64,000 nt of DNA, from positions 248,001-312,000 of the forward strand of contig NRSV01000023.1 of assembly GCA_002286855.1 (NCBI GenBank), written 5' to 3'. Numbering within the stretch: position 1 is the first letter of the stretch; each line of letters begins with the position of its first letter. Source of the stretch: Bipolaris cookei. Lineage: Eukaryota > Ascomycota > Dothideomycetes > Pleosporales > Pleosporaceae. This document shows, in pieces, positions 34,615-45,613 of the stretch. Under the pieces are notes generated by a model. That model made no database searches. It was given only the letters and a program-made list of their open reading frames with translations, and had not been told where the DNA came from. The position numbers and the translations under genes are program-made.

Positions 34615-36348
34615 TCAATGTATCCTCCCCTCATCCCCAACAACATACCCTCTCGCAATCCCACTTCTCCCTTCTTCCATCTTTGCCGCCCTCGCACTCC
34701 CCGTGCCTTCTTCTCCATCCTCCCCATTCTGATAATCACTACCCAAGCCCTGCCATGTGCGATTTGATTGCAGATACTCTGCACCCGGCGATGCCACACC
34801 ACCCACAGCCGCAATATCGCCATTTGCACGTTTCGCCAGAGCAGAACTAGCTGAAGGCGCGCCGTCACCATTCGTGACAGCCTTCGCCGTATTCCTCGCC
34901 GCAGAGCGCATAGGCCGAGCATGTGAGACATATTGACCAGTCCTAAGATCAAACTCTGGGGGTTGAGATTCCTCTTCTGAATCGTACTCTGCATCCTCAT
35001 TTCCCCCCTCCTTTCCTTCCCCATCCCCACTACCCACCGCCTCCTTCTCTTCCTTCTCCCTATCCAACACTTTCTGAAAATCCGGCTCCCAAGCACCCGT
35101 CCATACGCGCTCCGCATCCCCCTTGAGCGCAACACCAAGCTCCCACGGTGTAATCATCGGCCGCCAGAAATCTCTACTCTCAATTAAACTGCTCTCCCAG
35201 CACCCGATTACAACCCAGCCGCCTACCTCGCTGAAATTGGCTACCTTGGCGGCATTGACCTTGCCCACGACAAAAGTGTAGGATTTCTTGCCCGCAGCAG
35301 CGATTTGCTGTTGGACGTGCGAGAGGATGTGCATGTAGTTTTTCACTGAGAGCGTGTTAATTAGGATGCCGAAGATGGGGGTTGTAGAGAGGGAGGTTAT
35401 GAGGGCGTAGCGTCTATTGAGGGTTTTTGATGTGCTGGCAAGGGAGGCGGAGCCAGCGGATTCGGTGGTGGGGTAGATGTGGATTGAGGATACGCGGGAG
35501 GAAAGGGCGAGGAGGAGAGATGTAGGGGGGTCGGAGATGTGGAAGAGGGCGTAGTCGCGGAGGGCGTCGTTCCCTTTTTCTTGGACTTCTTGCGGGACGG
35601 TTCGGTTGGGTAGGGGTGAAGATGGCTTATGTGCGATTTCTGTGGCGTGAAGATTTGTGTATCCGTCTTCGTGTAGGCGTTGGTACAGATTTGGGATGTG
35701 GTGCGAGTACGGTATGTCCGCCATGAGAACTATCTTCTTATCCTTTTCTGGGTAGGTTTCCTTGAACGTGGCGATAGTGGCATCGATGTTGAGCTCTCGT
35801 TCCGTAAAAACGTAAATGACTGGTAGTCTTGATGGCGGCGATAGACATGAGCGGCCATAGTGCACGACTACATCTGCGTCGACATGCTCTGCAGCCACTT
35901 CATCTACACAGCACGCGCCATATGAGGTATCTCCCAGTATAAACAGTTTTTCCTCGACAATGCCCTCGCTATCCTGTACTCTGGCCTTGTGCATATCCGT
36001 GGCCAATTCTTCTTCAATAGTCGGCGCCGTCGTGCCATTCAGCGACTGCCCACTCTTTTCTTGTTCGCTACTGTTATGCCCTTTCCGCTCCTTCTTCAGC
36101 CCTCGAGTCAAATGGTCGTACACTTTTGGTGCATCGCCGAGCATATGATCTGGAAATTGCAGGGCGATTCTCTTCCATTTTCCTTCTCGTATTTCCCGGA
36201 CTGTGTGTTCAATCTCGTACGTGAGCGCAACCTGCTCGTCTGATAATCGAGGCAGATTCGAGGGATCCACAGCCGGCGTTGGGTCTTCGAAGATGTGTGT
36301 ATCAGGCGTCGAGAGTACAGGCGCACCCTCGAGCGCTGGGACGGCCAT
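34615..36348 (-). CDS. dph2: Diphthamide biosynthesis protein 2
   Basis: A single-exon 577-residue protein. With Dph1 it forms the [4Fe-4S] radical enzyme that starts diphthamide synthesis on EF2 histidine in the cytosol. Seen: the domain opening KWKRIALQFPDHMLGDAPKV, then FILGDTSYGACCVDEVAAEHVD (cluster Cys) and VVHYGRSCLSP. A late FVVGKVNAAKVANFSEVGGWVVIGCWESSL carries another Cys. ELGVALKG..WTGAWEPDF closes the core. The last 110 residues are acidic and low complexity. The start at 36348 (MAVPALEG) is favoured. An in-frame ATG at 36420 would add a Thr-Asn-Gln-Pro repeat encoded by (CCAA)9, more likely 5' UTR. Confidence 0.92.
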   Translation of the reverse strand: MAVPALEGAPVLSTPDTHIFEDPTPAVDPSNLPRLSDEQVALTYEIEHTVREIREGKWKRIALQFPDHMLGDAPKVYDHLTRGLKKERKGHNSSEQEKSGQSLNGTTAPTIEEELATDMHKARVQDSEGIVEEKLFILGDTSYGACCVDEVAAEHVDADVVVHYGRSCLSPPSRLPVIYVFTERELNIDATIATFKETYPEKDKKIVLMADIPYSHHIPNLYQRLHEDGYTNLHATEIAHKPSSPLPNRTVPQEVQEKGNDALRDYALFHISDPPTSLLLALSSRVSSIHIYPTTESAGSASLASTSKTLNRRYALITSLSTTPIFGILINTLSVKNYMHILSHVQQQIAAAGKKSYTFVVGKVNAAKVANFSEVGGWVVIGCWESSLIESRDFWRPMITPWELGVALKGDAERVWTGAWEPDFQKVLDREKEEKEAVGSGDGEGKEGGNEDAEYDSEEESQPPEFDLRTGQYVSHARPMRSAARNTAKAVTNGDGAPSASSALAKRANGDIAAVGGVASPGAEYLQSNRTWQGLGSDYQNGEDGEEGTGSARAAKMEEGRSGIARGYVVGDEGRIH

Positions 36349-36714
36349 TGTGTATGTTGGTTGGTTGGTTGGTTGGTTGGTTGGTTGGTTGGTTTGCGTA
36401 GAGAGGTGTGGCAGGGTCATGACTTTTTTCCCTTGGTGAGGTGGGATGGCGGGGCATCCATACGTACGCCGCGGGCCTCTAATGCAGGGACTGACAGGGC
36501 TGCCGACGAGCCGTAATAAAAACTCTAGTGTCGATGCATTCATTTGCAATTGGGGGACCGGTAGCAAGCACGCTTCAGAGTACGAATCAAAGGCTAGATT
36601 GCTATACAATAGGAAAGAGGTATCATGATTGCTTCCGACGCTAAGAAACATGCAAGGTCTAAACTACCGCAAATATGTCATCATCCTACGAGTACAAAGA
36701 TAGAAAACAAAAGC
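36349..36714. other. Intergenic / dph2 promoter
   Basis: 366 bp holding the DPH2 leader, its (TTGG)9 repeat and the 3' flank of the lysophospholipase gene. Confidence 0.6.
36357..36392 (+). repeat. (TTGG)9 microsatellite in dph2 leader
   Basis: Nine perfect TTGG units, nine bases upstream of the preferred DPH2 ATG. Read on the mRNA strand it is (CCAA)9. Confidence 0.95.
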
Positions 36715-38800
36715 CTACATCATCATGCAGGCAGACCCGACAGCTACCAGAGCAAGACCAAAGAAGTTGGGCACAAACCTGCTCACACCGCTGTTCTGTG
36801 TAGCATTGGCTCCTGGAACGATCATCTTCGGATTGTATGGCGCCGCGCTGGCAACCGTGGTGCCATTCCAGCAGTATCGTTGGAAGCACTGGTTGCACAC
36901 GTCTGGAACAGCTTGGCCGTTACGCTCCAAACTCCTAGAAAGAATAGCACATCCAACGCAAGTAGGCCAGTTGTTGGCACCCTCACGTGTCGCGTTTGCC
37001 TGGGTCACAACCTCGTAACCATTTTTAATCATACTAGCGCGCTCTTCAAGGGTATACGAGAGCTTCTCAAATGTTGACGTGTTGGACCAGAAGGAATAAG
37101 GAGCGTTGGGAAGGTACACAATGAGAGGAGGAATGTTGTTACCCTTTGTGACGTTCTTGCTGTTACAGCCAAAGAAGGTAGGCCGGTTGTTCAGGCCAAG
37201 GGCCACGAATGTATCGTGACCTGGGATGTAAGGGAAAGACGTCTTGTTCATTATTGGGGATCCCGCACGCTGGTAGGTGGCAATAAGAGCAGTACCATTG
37301 GGCCAATTTTCGGAAGGGCTACTCTCTCCAGAAGTGTCGGCAGACGAGTCGACAGCAAAAATGACATCAACCTGGCGCACGGGCTGAATGACTGGGTTGA
37401 GAGGGATGTTCTGGAGATCTTCGCCACCATCTACAAGCGTAAGGCGCTGTTGGGAGGCGCTAGGGTTTGTGTCGTTGTGATATTGGTAAAAAGGGTTGGG
37501 CGTGTAATCTGCGATATCGTTTGCGTCGCGTCCGATCCTTTCTAGAATACTAGTTGCAAGGCTCTTGAGAATATCGGGTATGTTCTGGACACTGTTCAAT
37601 GTGAGAAAAATCTGGTTAAACAATGAACTGCTCGTTCCCATGATAAACCCGAGATTATCGAATCCGGCAACACAGCCTTGATTCTGGGGAAGCTGTCCTT
37701 GGCTAAAATTCGAGCCAATGTACTTGAGCGGGGCGAAACCGAATGTTGTGGGATCAAAAGAGCCCATCTCAAAAGGGTTGAACTCAAAGACAGTAGCGTT
37801 GAGGGAAATGATCAAGTCTCCAGGGGCGCGCTCGTCAGATACAAGGATAGGCATGGGCGCATCTCCAGATGAGAACTTGGCGTCATCTTGGATAGAAGAG
37901 AAGGTATAGGCTACAGGAGTTAGCGTAGAGCATCGGATAGTGCACTTGCGGACGTACCAGGCCCTCCATCACTTGCGTTGATAAGCTGAAACGAGAGGCC
38001 TCGGCCGTAAATATCGGTAATGGAGGTGTTGAATCTACCAGCTGACGAATCGGCCTTGTCCTCGACGGTGCTGACTAGGTTTTCAAAATACTGGGCAGTT
38101 GAAAGTAGCTGGATGCCTCTTGAGGGGGGTCCCTCGAAAAGCGAGTTCTGGAACTGCCAGATAGAAGTGCTATCACCCTCTTTGGTAATATCCTCTACCG
38201 AAGTGAAGTTATTGGCGTAAATGCTTCCAATTAGCCATCCGCCACCAGACAAGGCTGAGACGTAGGTAGCCGCCTGCAACAAGCCTCCCAGGTGACCGGC
38301 ATTTGTCGAGCCGGAGGTTCGGTTGTCGAATGCTGCCAGAGCACCTGCGCCGTTGAGCAAGGCACGGTATCCGCCGCCGGAGAAGGAGATTGCAATGTTT
38401 GGCAGGGCCGTAGTGTTGTCGCGATGGGTATCAAGGTATGTGCCCACGTCGAATCCTTGGATATTGGCCCTTTGCAACAACGCACGCATAGGCTCTATCG
38501 TGTTTGGCCTTCTCTTCTTGAGCCATTCTGTCTCGGCGTTGGAAAGGGTATCGGCAGATCGAATACTCGGGCGCGTCGAGGGACAGTTAACTTCGGCAGG
38601 AGCATAGCCATTGGGGGCTTGTGGGGCGGCGCGCTTCCATGATTCTAAAGCGCTGGTAGGAGGCGCGACTCTGGCCTCGCGAGGGCCAAGGGCAGATGCT
38701 GTACCTGCGTCAGTAGCGTTCCATGGGAGATGTGAGTGCGTCGCCTACAGGTCGCTAGGCTAGCGAGTGCCGAAGCAGACAGTAGAGAAGAACAGCGCAT
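36715..38800 (-). CDS. plb1: Lysophospholipase (phospholipase B), secreted and probably GPI-anchored
   Basis: Exons 38749-38800, 37958-38704 and 36715-37910 give 664 residues. The N-terminus is a signal peptide (MRCSSLLSASALASLA). Phospholipase B cleaves acyl chains from lysophospholipids and phospholipids at the cell surface. Visible catalytic-domain segments: VNCPSTRPSIRSADTLSNAE, ISFSGGGYRALLNGAG (oxyanion/arginine loop), TYVSALSGGGWLIGS (nucleophile Ser) and LTLVDGGEDLQNIPLNPVI with the catalytic Asp. Many N-glycosylation sites and paired Cys (FFGCNSK, CVGCAIL, CNQCFQRYCW) suit an exported protein. The last 20 residues are hydrophobic after a small-residue stretch, as for GPI attachment. 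Introns are 44 and 47 nt, among the shortest here. Confidence 0.94.
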
Positions 38801-41672
38801 CCTAGTATCAAGAGACACTCAGTGCCAAGGTAGTAAGGGGGTCAGCAGAATGATTGAAGTGTACCCGCCTGGGCATGCGGCGGACGGCCATGTTAAATGT
38901 TGCAATCAAACCACGGACGACCATGGCTCGCTTCAAACGCCTGGAAGTGCAGGAAGCGCTAGGAGGCCGGTCTGACCTCATCCCGTACGTTGGTCCGCAT
39001 AGAATAGCCACTTTGGTGTGGCTGGAGTCGCGGAACCCTGGCGATCCCCTCTTAGCCTGCTTTATTTAGGAAAAACTACTAGTGAACTGCCACATGCTGA
39101 CAGTTGCGTGCTCTGCTTTCTAGTCGTCAGCACCACTGTTGTCTTTCCTGCGTTGCTTCTTTGACCGCAATACCGGCTGTGTCGGATACCTTTGATGGCC
39201 ATTTATGTGCGTGCGTCAGGCACAATCGTATCGCGTAATTTCTTGTGGAGCGCTGCCAGGGATACGAGCGTACCTAGCAACCGCCACACCATCATCGACA
39301 TTAAACGTCTCTTTTGTCCATATCTGAGACGCCATCGCCAGCCTTGGGAGGTCAGCAATGATGCTGTGTTGCCTTCAGGCCACCATCTACTGTTATCCTT
39401 CTATGGGTCTGCGGGCGCTCAGCCTCATGTCTCTGCAGTTAGGCACCCTGCTAATTTGTAGCCAATCTCCTTTTTGGATGGTAACAGCTGTCATTGGAGC
39501 GTATAGCGGTCCTCTCCAGCGCCAGAGTCAAGACGTCGGAAACGTAGCCCCTCGGTATTGGAAGTCTCTGCTCCGGCCTTCCGGGGCTCCACCATGACGA
39601 TTTACGGGGACGAATAGCGGTGCGGCGGTGTTACAGCGTGTGGCGCTTGGACAAGGATATCTAGTGTGTTGTGCTACTCTTGCACAGTAGATTTGCGGGA
39701 ATAACTAAAGGCTGACGCGGACATGCATAGAATAGTCATGCGCATGAGGTATAGGATGCGAAGATGCAAAAGCATACATATGTAGTTTGTATACGCTCAT
39801 GATTCGGGCCACGCTGACACGTGATTACGCGACTGCTTCCTTCCTCAACGGCTACCACGACATGTTACTATGGCGATCAATCCTGAGACGACACACATAT
39901 ATGTACTACTAACCGTTATTCTCCGTCTTTTCTCGTTGAAACAACCATAGCTAGGCTTTAAGTGCCTTGCATCGGTCTGAAGGGCGCTTGTAATCCCATG
40001 ATCCAACACATGTACTCTACAATCTTGACAATTCTGAGATACACAAGCTAGGGCAATTTACATCTAGTATACCAGCATGTTCGCGTATATGTTGTTAACA
40101 TGCTGGTGTTTGAACGAGGACTTAACGTCGCGTCTATTTTGCTACAGCCTCCTCCGCTACCTGTCAAACTTACCCTGGTATCTCTAGACCTGGATAACCC
40201 CTGTATGCAGACACCCGCTGTCTTCATGCGTACGCATGTTGCGCCTCCAAGCTTTAAGGCTGCGAAGTAGCTAGATGCTTGTTCAATAAACAAGAAACAT
40301 GATGCTGGCTACAGCCCGGTTCAATCTCAGCTACTGAATAATACAATGGTCGTATCTACCGCGTCACGCTGAGGTGCGTTGGGTAAAGAAACGCTTGCTG
40401 CTTTTGTGAAGTGTCAAAAACAAAAGATTATGAAATTTGTGTTTTGTTGAGTCGCGCTGACACAGTAGGATGTGAAGCTCGAACTCGAGCTCTTGTGTTC
40501 CAGATAAGCATTTGCTGTGCCACAGTGTTGCAGCTGCCGATCTGCCTAACTTGACCCACTGCGATAGACAAGATCCATCTGCGAATTCAACAAGATCATG
40601 CCCTACGACATTATGTCACGACCATAGCCGAGATGCCATGCTGCCATCTCAGTGCAAGATACACGCAAGACTCAGGTTCCGTGTCAGCTTCCGTGTGTAC
40701 AGTTTGCATGCACCTGCAACTCCAAGTAGAAATTGCAATGAATACCACACGACTTGGTCTTTGACAAGAGATGCGAAAAAAGAACATGGTTTTAGGTCAA
40801 GTTTCCCAGAAGAGTTGGTTTATCATGGACAGTTCGGTGATTTTCTTATGCAGAGTGCGGTCTGGACTCTGCTTCATCAACACAGTTTGAAAGAGAAGCG
40901 TGCGTGTCCACGCTGCACCTCCAATAAAGACAGGGTTGTGGCGAGAAAGTGGAAGGCGTTGGATCCAAACGCGAGTTGTGCTAACACAAACATCATGCTC
41001 GGCAAATCTCCGTTCTGGTCGACTCCCCGCATTGTACCCGGCCATTACCCCATGACATATCCACTTCTGCTTTTTCCCACCCCGAAAACGTAAACCCCGC
41101 GAATAGATCACGACCACCTCCACTCTGACCCCTGTAACGCCTCCCAGTCTACGGAACACTCCTTGAACCACCGTATATGCTGGCTAAACGGCTAAATACT
41201 ACCGCCTTGACCTAGATCGCGGTCTACAGATCACTGTTGGAATTCGGTTGACAGTGACAATGGCACCTTCGATCTCAAAAGCATAGCAAATGTTTGTCCA
41301 TTGTATGGGAACCTTTTGGGATGTCCTTCAAACCACACGCTGCATGCAGAAATTCATCATGACCTTGTTACGCGTGTCGAGACGGGTATAGCGCTGGAAT
41401 CAACCATGCCCATAACGGTGCCCACCTGTGCTAGTAGTATTTTGCCAGTGCCCCTGCCTAGGCATCTATCCATCTATCGGTTCCTGGGGTAAACTGGCGT
41501 TCAAAGGCTTGATTTGAATAGCCTCTTGCACAGTGCCACTGCCTAGCACGGGCGCTACGGTTGATAAATTACGACCCTAACGACATCCGGGTTGCCGGGG
41601 CTGTATAAGAAGGCCAAGATGTACGAGGAAAATAATCCAGCTGTCGATCAAGTGTCCTCGTTGATATTCAAG
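38801..41672. other. 2.9-kb divergent intergenic region
   Basis: Between the outward-facing lysophospholipase and carboxylesterase genes. A 193-codon frame at 40512-41093 has no domain and is judged chance. No repeats, tRNA or coding remnants recognised. TATAAG-like sequence occurs near 41604. Confidence 0.5.
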
Positions 41673-43754
41673 ATGACTGTACTGGCCACCTTTGTTGCCG
41701 CTGCTGCGGCTGGTTTGGCAGCTGTCTCTCGGGCTTCTCCAGTAGCTCAGTCAAATGCCACCGCTGGCGTGTCAAATGCGAAATCTTCTTTGACACTCGT
41801 CTATCAGAACAATCTCAATGGATCAGACGACAAGAACCACATCAGCGCCATTGTCCTCGACCCGGTTCCCCAAGCCAGTGCAGCGGCAGCTTGCGCTTCC
41901 TTGAACGAGAAGCTCATCACTCGAGCTACTCTTGAACAGCATCAGGACGATTTTAATGATGCCCTCTCATACCAAGATTATGCCAAATACAGCGACGCCG
42001 AGCAGGGCTACCACATCGACAACGGTGTCGTTTCAGTGGGTGACCGCGTGAGCTATTTATCCTCTCCTGCACCTCGCAAACAATTGTCAGTTTTGTGCAC
42101 TCAATCCTTCAACAACGGCTCGCGAAACGCTGGATTTGTCGAGGGCAGCAGCGTCTCGGTAGCATCAGGAGGTAACACGTTCGTTGGGTACCGCAACCAA
42201 AAGTCGTTCCGATTCCTGGGTATCCCATATGCTGATACACCAAAGCGCTTCCAGTACTCTTCTATCTATTCCAAGAAGGGCCAGACTATCCAAGCTACCC
42301 AGCACGGGTCACAGTGTATTCAGGGAGGCGGCGGAAGCGAGGATTGTCTGTTTTTGGGTATCCAGACGCCATACATTCCTAAATCCGGATCCAAGAAAAA
42401 CCTTCGACCAGTTCTTTTTTGGATTCACGGCGGAGGATTCACAGGAGGAGTCGGTTCAGACCCGCTTACAGACGGTGGAAACTTGGCGAGTAAAGAAGAC
42501 CTGGTTGTTGTCAGTATCAACTACCGTCTCTCCACGCTCGGTTTCCTTGCCATTCCAGGAACGGACATCAAAGGAAACTTTGGTATTCAGGACCAACAGG
42601 TGGCACTAGACTGGGTCATTGCCAATATTGCCTCTTTTGGAGGTGATCCTAAGAGAATCACCATCGCTGGTGGCTCTGCGGGCGCCGGCTCAGTTCGTGT
42701 GCATCTCGGTTCACCAAAAGTCATTGGCAAATTTCAAGGTGCCATTGCCATGTCCAACCTCGGAGGAGGCAAGACATTGGGTCTCGATGGTGACTACGGG
42801 ACAACATATTCGACCTACCTCACTATCGAGGAAAGTTATAAGAAAGCAGGCCAGCAAATATTTGCGGCAGCGGGCTGCAATAGCACCGACTTGTCTGCTC
42901 AGATTGCGTGTCTTAAAACAGCCGACGCAGCAAAGATAGTTGGTTTCAATACGGTCGCACGCTATGTCGTTCAGGACGGAACCTACGTCGATACATCCAA
43001 CCTAATCCTCACAACTCGCAACGCCAGTACTGCGCACATTCCCGTCATGTTTGGTGTTACCCGCAATGACGGCGCTTCCTTCTCTACATACCCCAAAACT
43101 CCTATCTCAAACCACAGTCAGGGTCTCCAAGAAGCCCTCGGTATCAATAGCACATGGGCCCAGCACGTCATCGATTCTGGCCTCTTCCCCCTGATCAGCA
43201 CAGGCAATCTGACACTCGACTCATTCAACGTCTCCCAGCGCATCGCAACAGACAAGACATTCCGCTGTATTGACCAATCCACCGTGTATTCTGGATCCTA
43301 CTCCCACGCCTTCCAAAAAGCTTACTACTACCAATTCGAACGCACGATTGGCGGCTACGATCCTAACAACCTCGGTGGGCCCGCCAACAACAACCCAGAG
43401 AACCCTTACTTTCGTCTCCACGGCGCAGAAACTGACTGGGCATTCGGCACACTGACGACGATCCGCGACTCCAAGGATTTGTGGAGTGAGCAGCTTACCA
43501 CCGGATACTTTGCCTCGTTCATCCGGAGCGGCGACCCGAATCCCAGTCTGAGCTACTTGGACGTGCGTGGCTACGAAAAGGAGATTGAGGGCGCAAAGAA
43601 ATTCGGCGCATGGGAAGCGGTCGATGCAACAGGTGAGAATGGCGATGAATTACGCTTCCTGGACTGGCCGAGTAAGAGCGTGGGATACCAGGATGTAGAG
43701 CAGTGTGCCTGGTTGGGATATCCATTGGATTACTATCTCAACGGTGGTATCTAA
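41673..43754 (+). CDS. Secreted type-B carboxylesterase/lipase
   Basis: A single-exon 693-residue protein from the ATG at 41673. The frame stays open upstream, but this Met starts a clear signal peptide (MTVLATFVAAAAAGLAA). About 150 residues of unassigned, N-glycosylatable sequence precede the alpha/beta-hydrolase domain. The domain shows FRFLGIPYADTPKRFQ, SEDCLFLGIQTPY, VLFWIHGGGFTGG (oxyanion hole) and GNFGIQDQQVALDWVIANIASFGGDP. The nucleophile Ser335 is in GGSAGAGS and His583 in LHGAETDWAFG. The usual nucleophile elbow is GESAGA; here Glu is Gly. Many Asn-x-Ser/Thr sites support export. The substrate is unknown: an ester, lipid or plant cell-wall acyl group. Confidence 0.92.
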   Translation: MTVLATFVAAAAAGLAAVSRASPVAQSNATAGVSNAKSSLTLVYQNNLNGSDDKNHISAIVLDPVPQASAAAACASLNEKLITRATLEQHQDDFNDALSYQDYAKYSDAEQGYHIDNGVVSVGDRVSYLSSPAPRKQLSVLCTQSFNNGSRNAGFVEGSSVSVASGGNTFVGYRNQKSFRFLGIPYADTPKRFQYSSIYSKKGQTIQATQHGSQCIQGGGGSEDCLFLGIQTPYIPKSGSKKNLRPVLFWIHGGGFTGGVGSDPLTDGGNLASKEDLVVVSINYRLSTLGFLAIPGTDIKGNFGIQDQQVALDWVIANIASFGGDPKRITIAGGSAGAGSVRVHLGSPKVIGKFQGAIAMSNLGGGKTLGLDGDYGTTYSTYLTIEESYKKAGQQIFAAAGCNSTDLSAQIACLKTADAAKIVGFNTVARYVVQDGTYVDTSNLILTTRNASTAHIPVMFGVTRNDGASFSTYPKTPISNHSQGLQEALGINSTWAQHVIDSGLFPLISTGNLTLDSFNVSQRIATDKTFRCIDQSTVYSGSYSHAFQKAYYYQFERTIGGYDPNNLGGPANNNPENPYFRLHGAETDWAFGTLTTIRDSKDLWSEQLTTGYFASFIRSGDPNPSLSYLDVRGYEKEIEGAKKFGAWEAVDATGENGDELRFLDWPSKSVGYQDVEQCAWLGYPLDYYLNGGI

Positions 43755-43764
43755 GTATTTTTTG

Positions 43765-43800
43765 TAATTACACACACACATACATACATACATACATACC
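43765..43800 (+). repeat. (CA)n/(CATA)n microsatellite
   Basis: A short dinucleotide CA run passing into (CATA)n, ending at the convergent 3' ends of the esterase and dioxygenase genes. Confidence 0.85.
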
Positions 43801-43803
43801 ACC

Positions 43804-44282
43804 TCACCAATCCGTCCTCTTACTATAATAAAAATTACTAAACACCTTTGTCAACAAATGCTCTCCATACACACTACTCTCATACACCCTCTTCCCCCCC
43901 GTCCTCTTCACGCACGTCTCCAACGGTGCAACCTCCGCGTAAAAATTCGGTTCGTAGAAAAATGGAACACTAATCCTATACCTATTCCCCGTCCGATGAA
44001 TAACCCGGTGCAATGTACTCTTCCACAACCCATTCGTCCACCGCTCAATCATATCCCCGATGTTAACTACAAACGCTCCAGGCACAGGATCAGCATTAAG
44101 CCACATCCCATCTTTAAGCTGGATCTGCAGCGCATTGGGCGTATCGTCGGAGAGAAGAAGAGTAACACACCCGTAATCTGTATGTGCGCCACAAGAAAAT
44201 TGTTGCTGTTCCTCCTCCTCCTCCTCTTCTTCTTCTTCCCCCTTTCCACCCGAAGACCGCGTAGTAGTAGGGGTAGTAGTAA

Positions 44283-44315
<33 letters not shown>

Positions 44316-45087
44316 AAGAAGAAGAAGAAGAAGAAGAAGAAGAGGGAGGCAAAGGCGGATACCCAATCATCCTCACCACCCAAAACGACCCCTTACAAGC
44401 CCCTTCAATAACTCCCTCTTCCCCCTCCCCCAACTCCAGCGCCTCCCCCATCGCCCTAACCAGCGCCTCCCCCACCTCACTCACCCTCGCAATATACTCT
44501 TCATACACCCCCTTCAACCCCCTCGGCTCCTCGGGCCACAAATTCCTTCCTTGGAGACTCCTAACACTCCCCGGCCCGCCATCACCCTCCTCGCGCAACT
44601 CATCCGGCCACTCTGCGTAAAAATCAACCGCTTCTTGTAAATCCTGTAACCCGCCGCCTTCATCATCGGTACAGAGGCGCTGGTACCCGCGAGCGCCGTC
44701 GCCCCCTTGTGGACTTCCGGCGTCGAAGCGCTCAATCTTCACTTTTTCTTCCAGGGGCAAAGCAAAAAATTGGCGTGCGAGGGAAACAACTTCGTCAAGT
44801 TGGGCCTGCGGGATTCCGTGGCCGGTGAGGTAGAAGAAGCCGTAGGTTGAACAGGCGGCGTTGATGGCTTGGGCTGTTTTGAGGCGTGAGGAGGGTGGAG
44901 AGTGGGGGTTTAGGAAGGGGGATATATCGATTTTTGGGAGGCCAGAGGAGTGCGCTGTTGAGATAGGGTTGGTGGAGCGCGGGGATGGGGAGGGTGTGGG
45001 GGTGAGACTTGGGGATATCGTCCAGGGTTTGTCGCTGTTGTGGGGTTTGTGCCGGGCTTTTTGAAGGGCGGCTCTCATGTCGGACAT
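43804..45087 (-). CDS. 2-oxoglutarate/Fe(II) dioxygenase, isopenicillin N synthase-like
   Basis: A single-exon 427-residue protein. The N-terminal DIOX_N part (PKIDISPFL, AACSTYGFFYLTGHGIPQAQLDEV) and the C-terminal Fe(II)/2OG domain are present. The iron triad is His302 and Asp304 in CGAHTDYGC, and His360 in STLHRVIH. Arg371/Ser373 in RYRISVPFF bind 2-oxoglutarate. These enzymes hydroxylate or oxidise small molecules in the cytosol. Between MIGYPPLPP and FSCGAH a stretch of about 50 residues is pure Ser, Thr, Gly/Lys and Glu/Gln runs, encoded by AGT, AGA and CTC triplet arrays at about 44208-44345. It lies just before the iron motif and probably loops out. The frame is intact, so activity is plausible. 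The substrate is unknown. Confidence 0.9.
44208..44345 (+). repeat. Triplet repeat arrays inside dioxygenase gene
   Basis: Adjacent imperfect arrays of CTC/TTC, then TAG/AGT, then AAG on the plus strand, all in frame within the 43804-45087 gene. They encode Glu, Thr and Ser runs on the minus strand. Confidence 0.93.
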
Positions 45088-45613
45088 GGTGGGCTCTTTT
45101 TTTTTAAAAGTGATTGCTATTCAAGGGCAGTTTGGTGGTTTGAGGACGAGTTTGACGATGGGAGACTTTTGCTCGTCTTTAGGTTGTTGGTGTTCAAGTC
45201 TTACGGTGGTCTTGATTTGTTTTCAGAGTAAGGGAATGATGTGATCCCGTGTATCACCTGACGTTGCAATTTTTCATGAAGCATGGCAGAAGAGTGTAAG
45301 TGTTGGCAAAGTGACAAGATGCAATGTTCAACCGCCGATACCCTATCGAGTTTAGACACGGGTAGCTCTGAACATCCTTGACAGAAACCGACGATACTCA
45401 ATATAACTCATAGCAAATCATGTACACACATTTGTTGGCCTCTGTTTTGATGCCGAGAGTATTTGGTCGAAGTCTCTCATAGATTTTGGTATATTGATTT
45501 CTCTTTTAAACACCCCTAGCGGTGCTGTTTTCTTGATCGTTCGCTACAGATTCCCCTGTCATTGTCCCTTCATTATCATTGATCAATAGCGTACTGTAAA
45601 GTCTCACATCAAT
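45088..45613. other. Intergenic
   Basis: The promoter of the dioxygenase gene and 3' flank of the GMPPA-like gene. No gene or repeat seen. Confidence 0.55.

Noticed and set aside
34584..35138. 184-codon minus frame overlapping DPH2
   Set aside because: Arg-rich alternate frame of the DPH2 C-terminus.
40300..40340. GGTTCAATCTC resembling a tRNA B box
   Set aside because: No matching A box or acceptor stem at the right distance; no cloverleaf can be drawn.
40512..41093. 193-codon plus-strand frame
   Set aside because: No domain, mixed composition, isolated in a long intergenic region.
43858..44640. 260-codon plus frame
   Set aside because: Antisense of the dioxygenase gene; Ser/Arg runs come from its triplet arrays.
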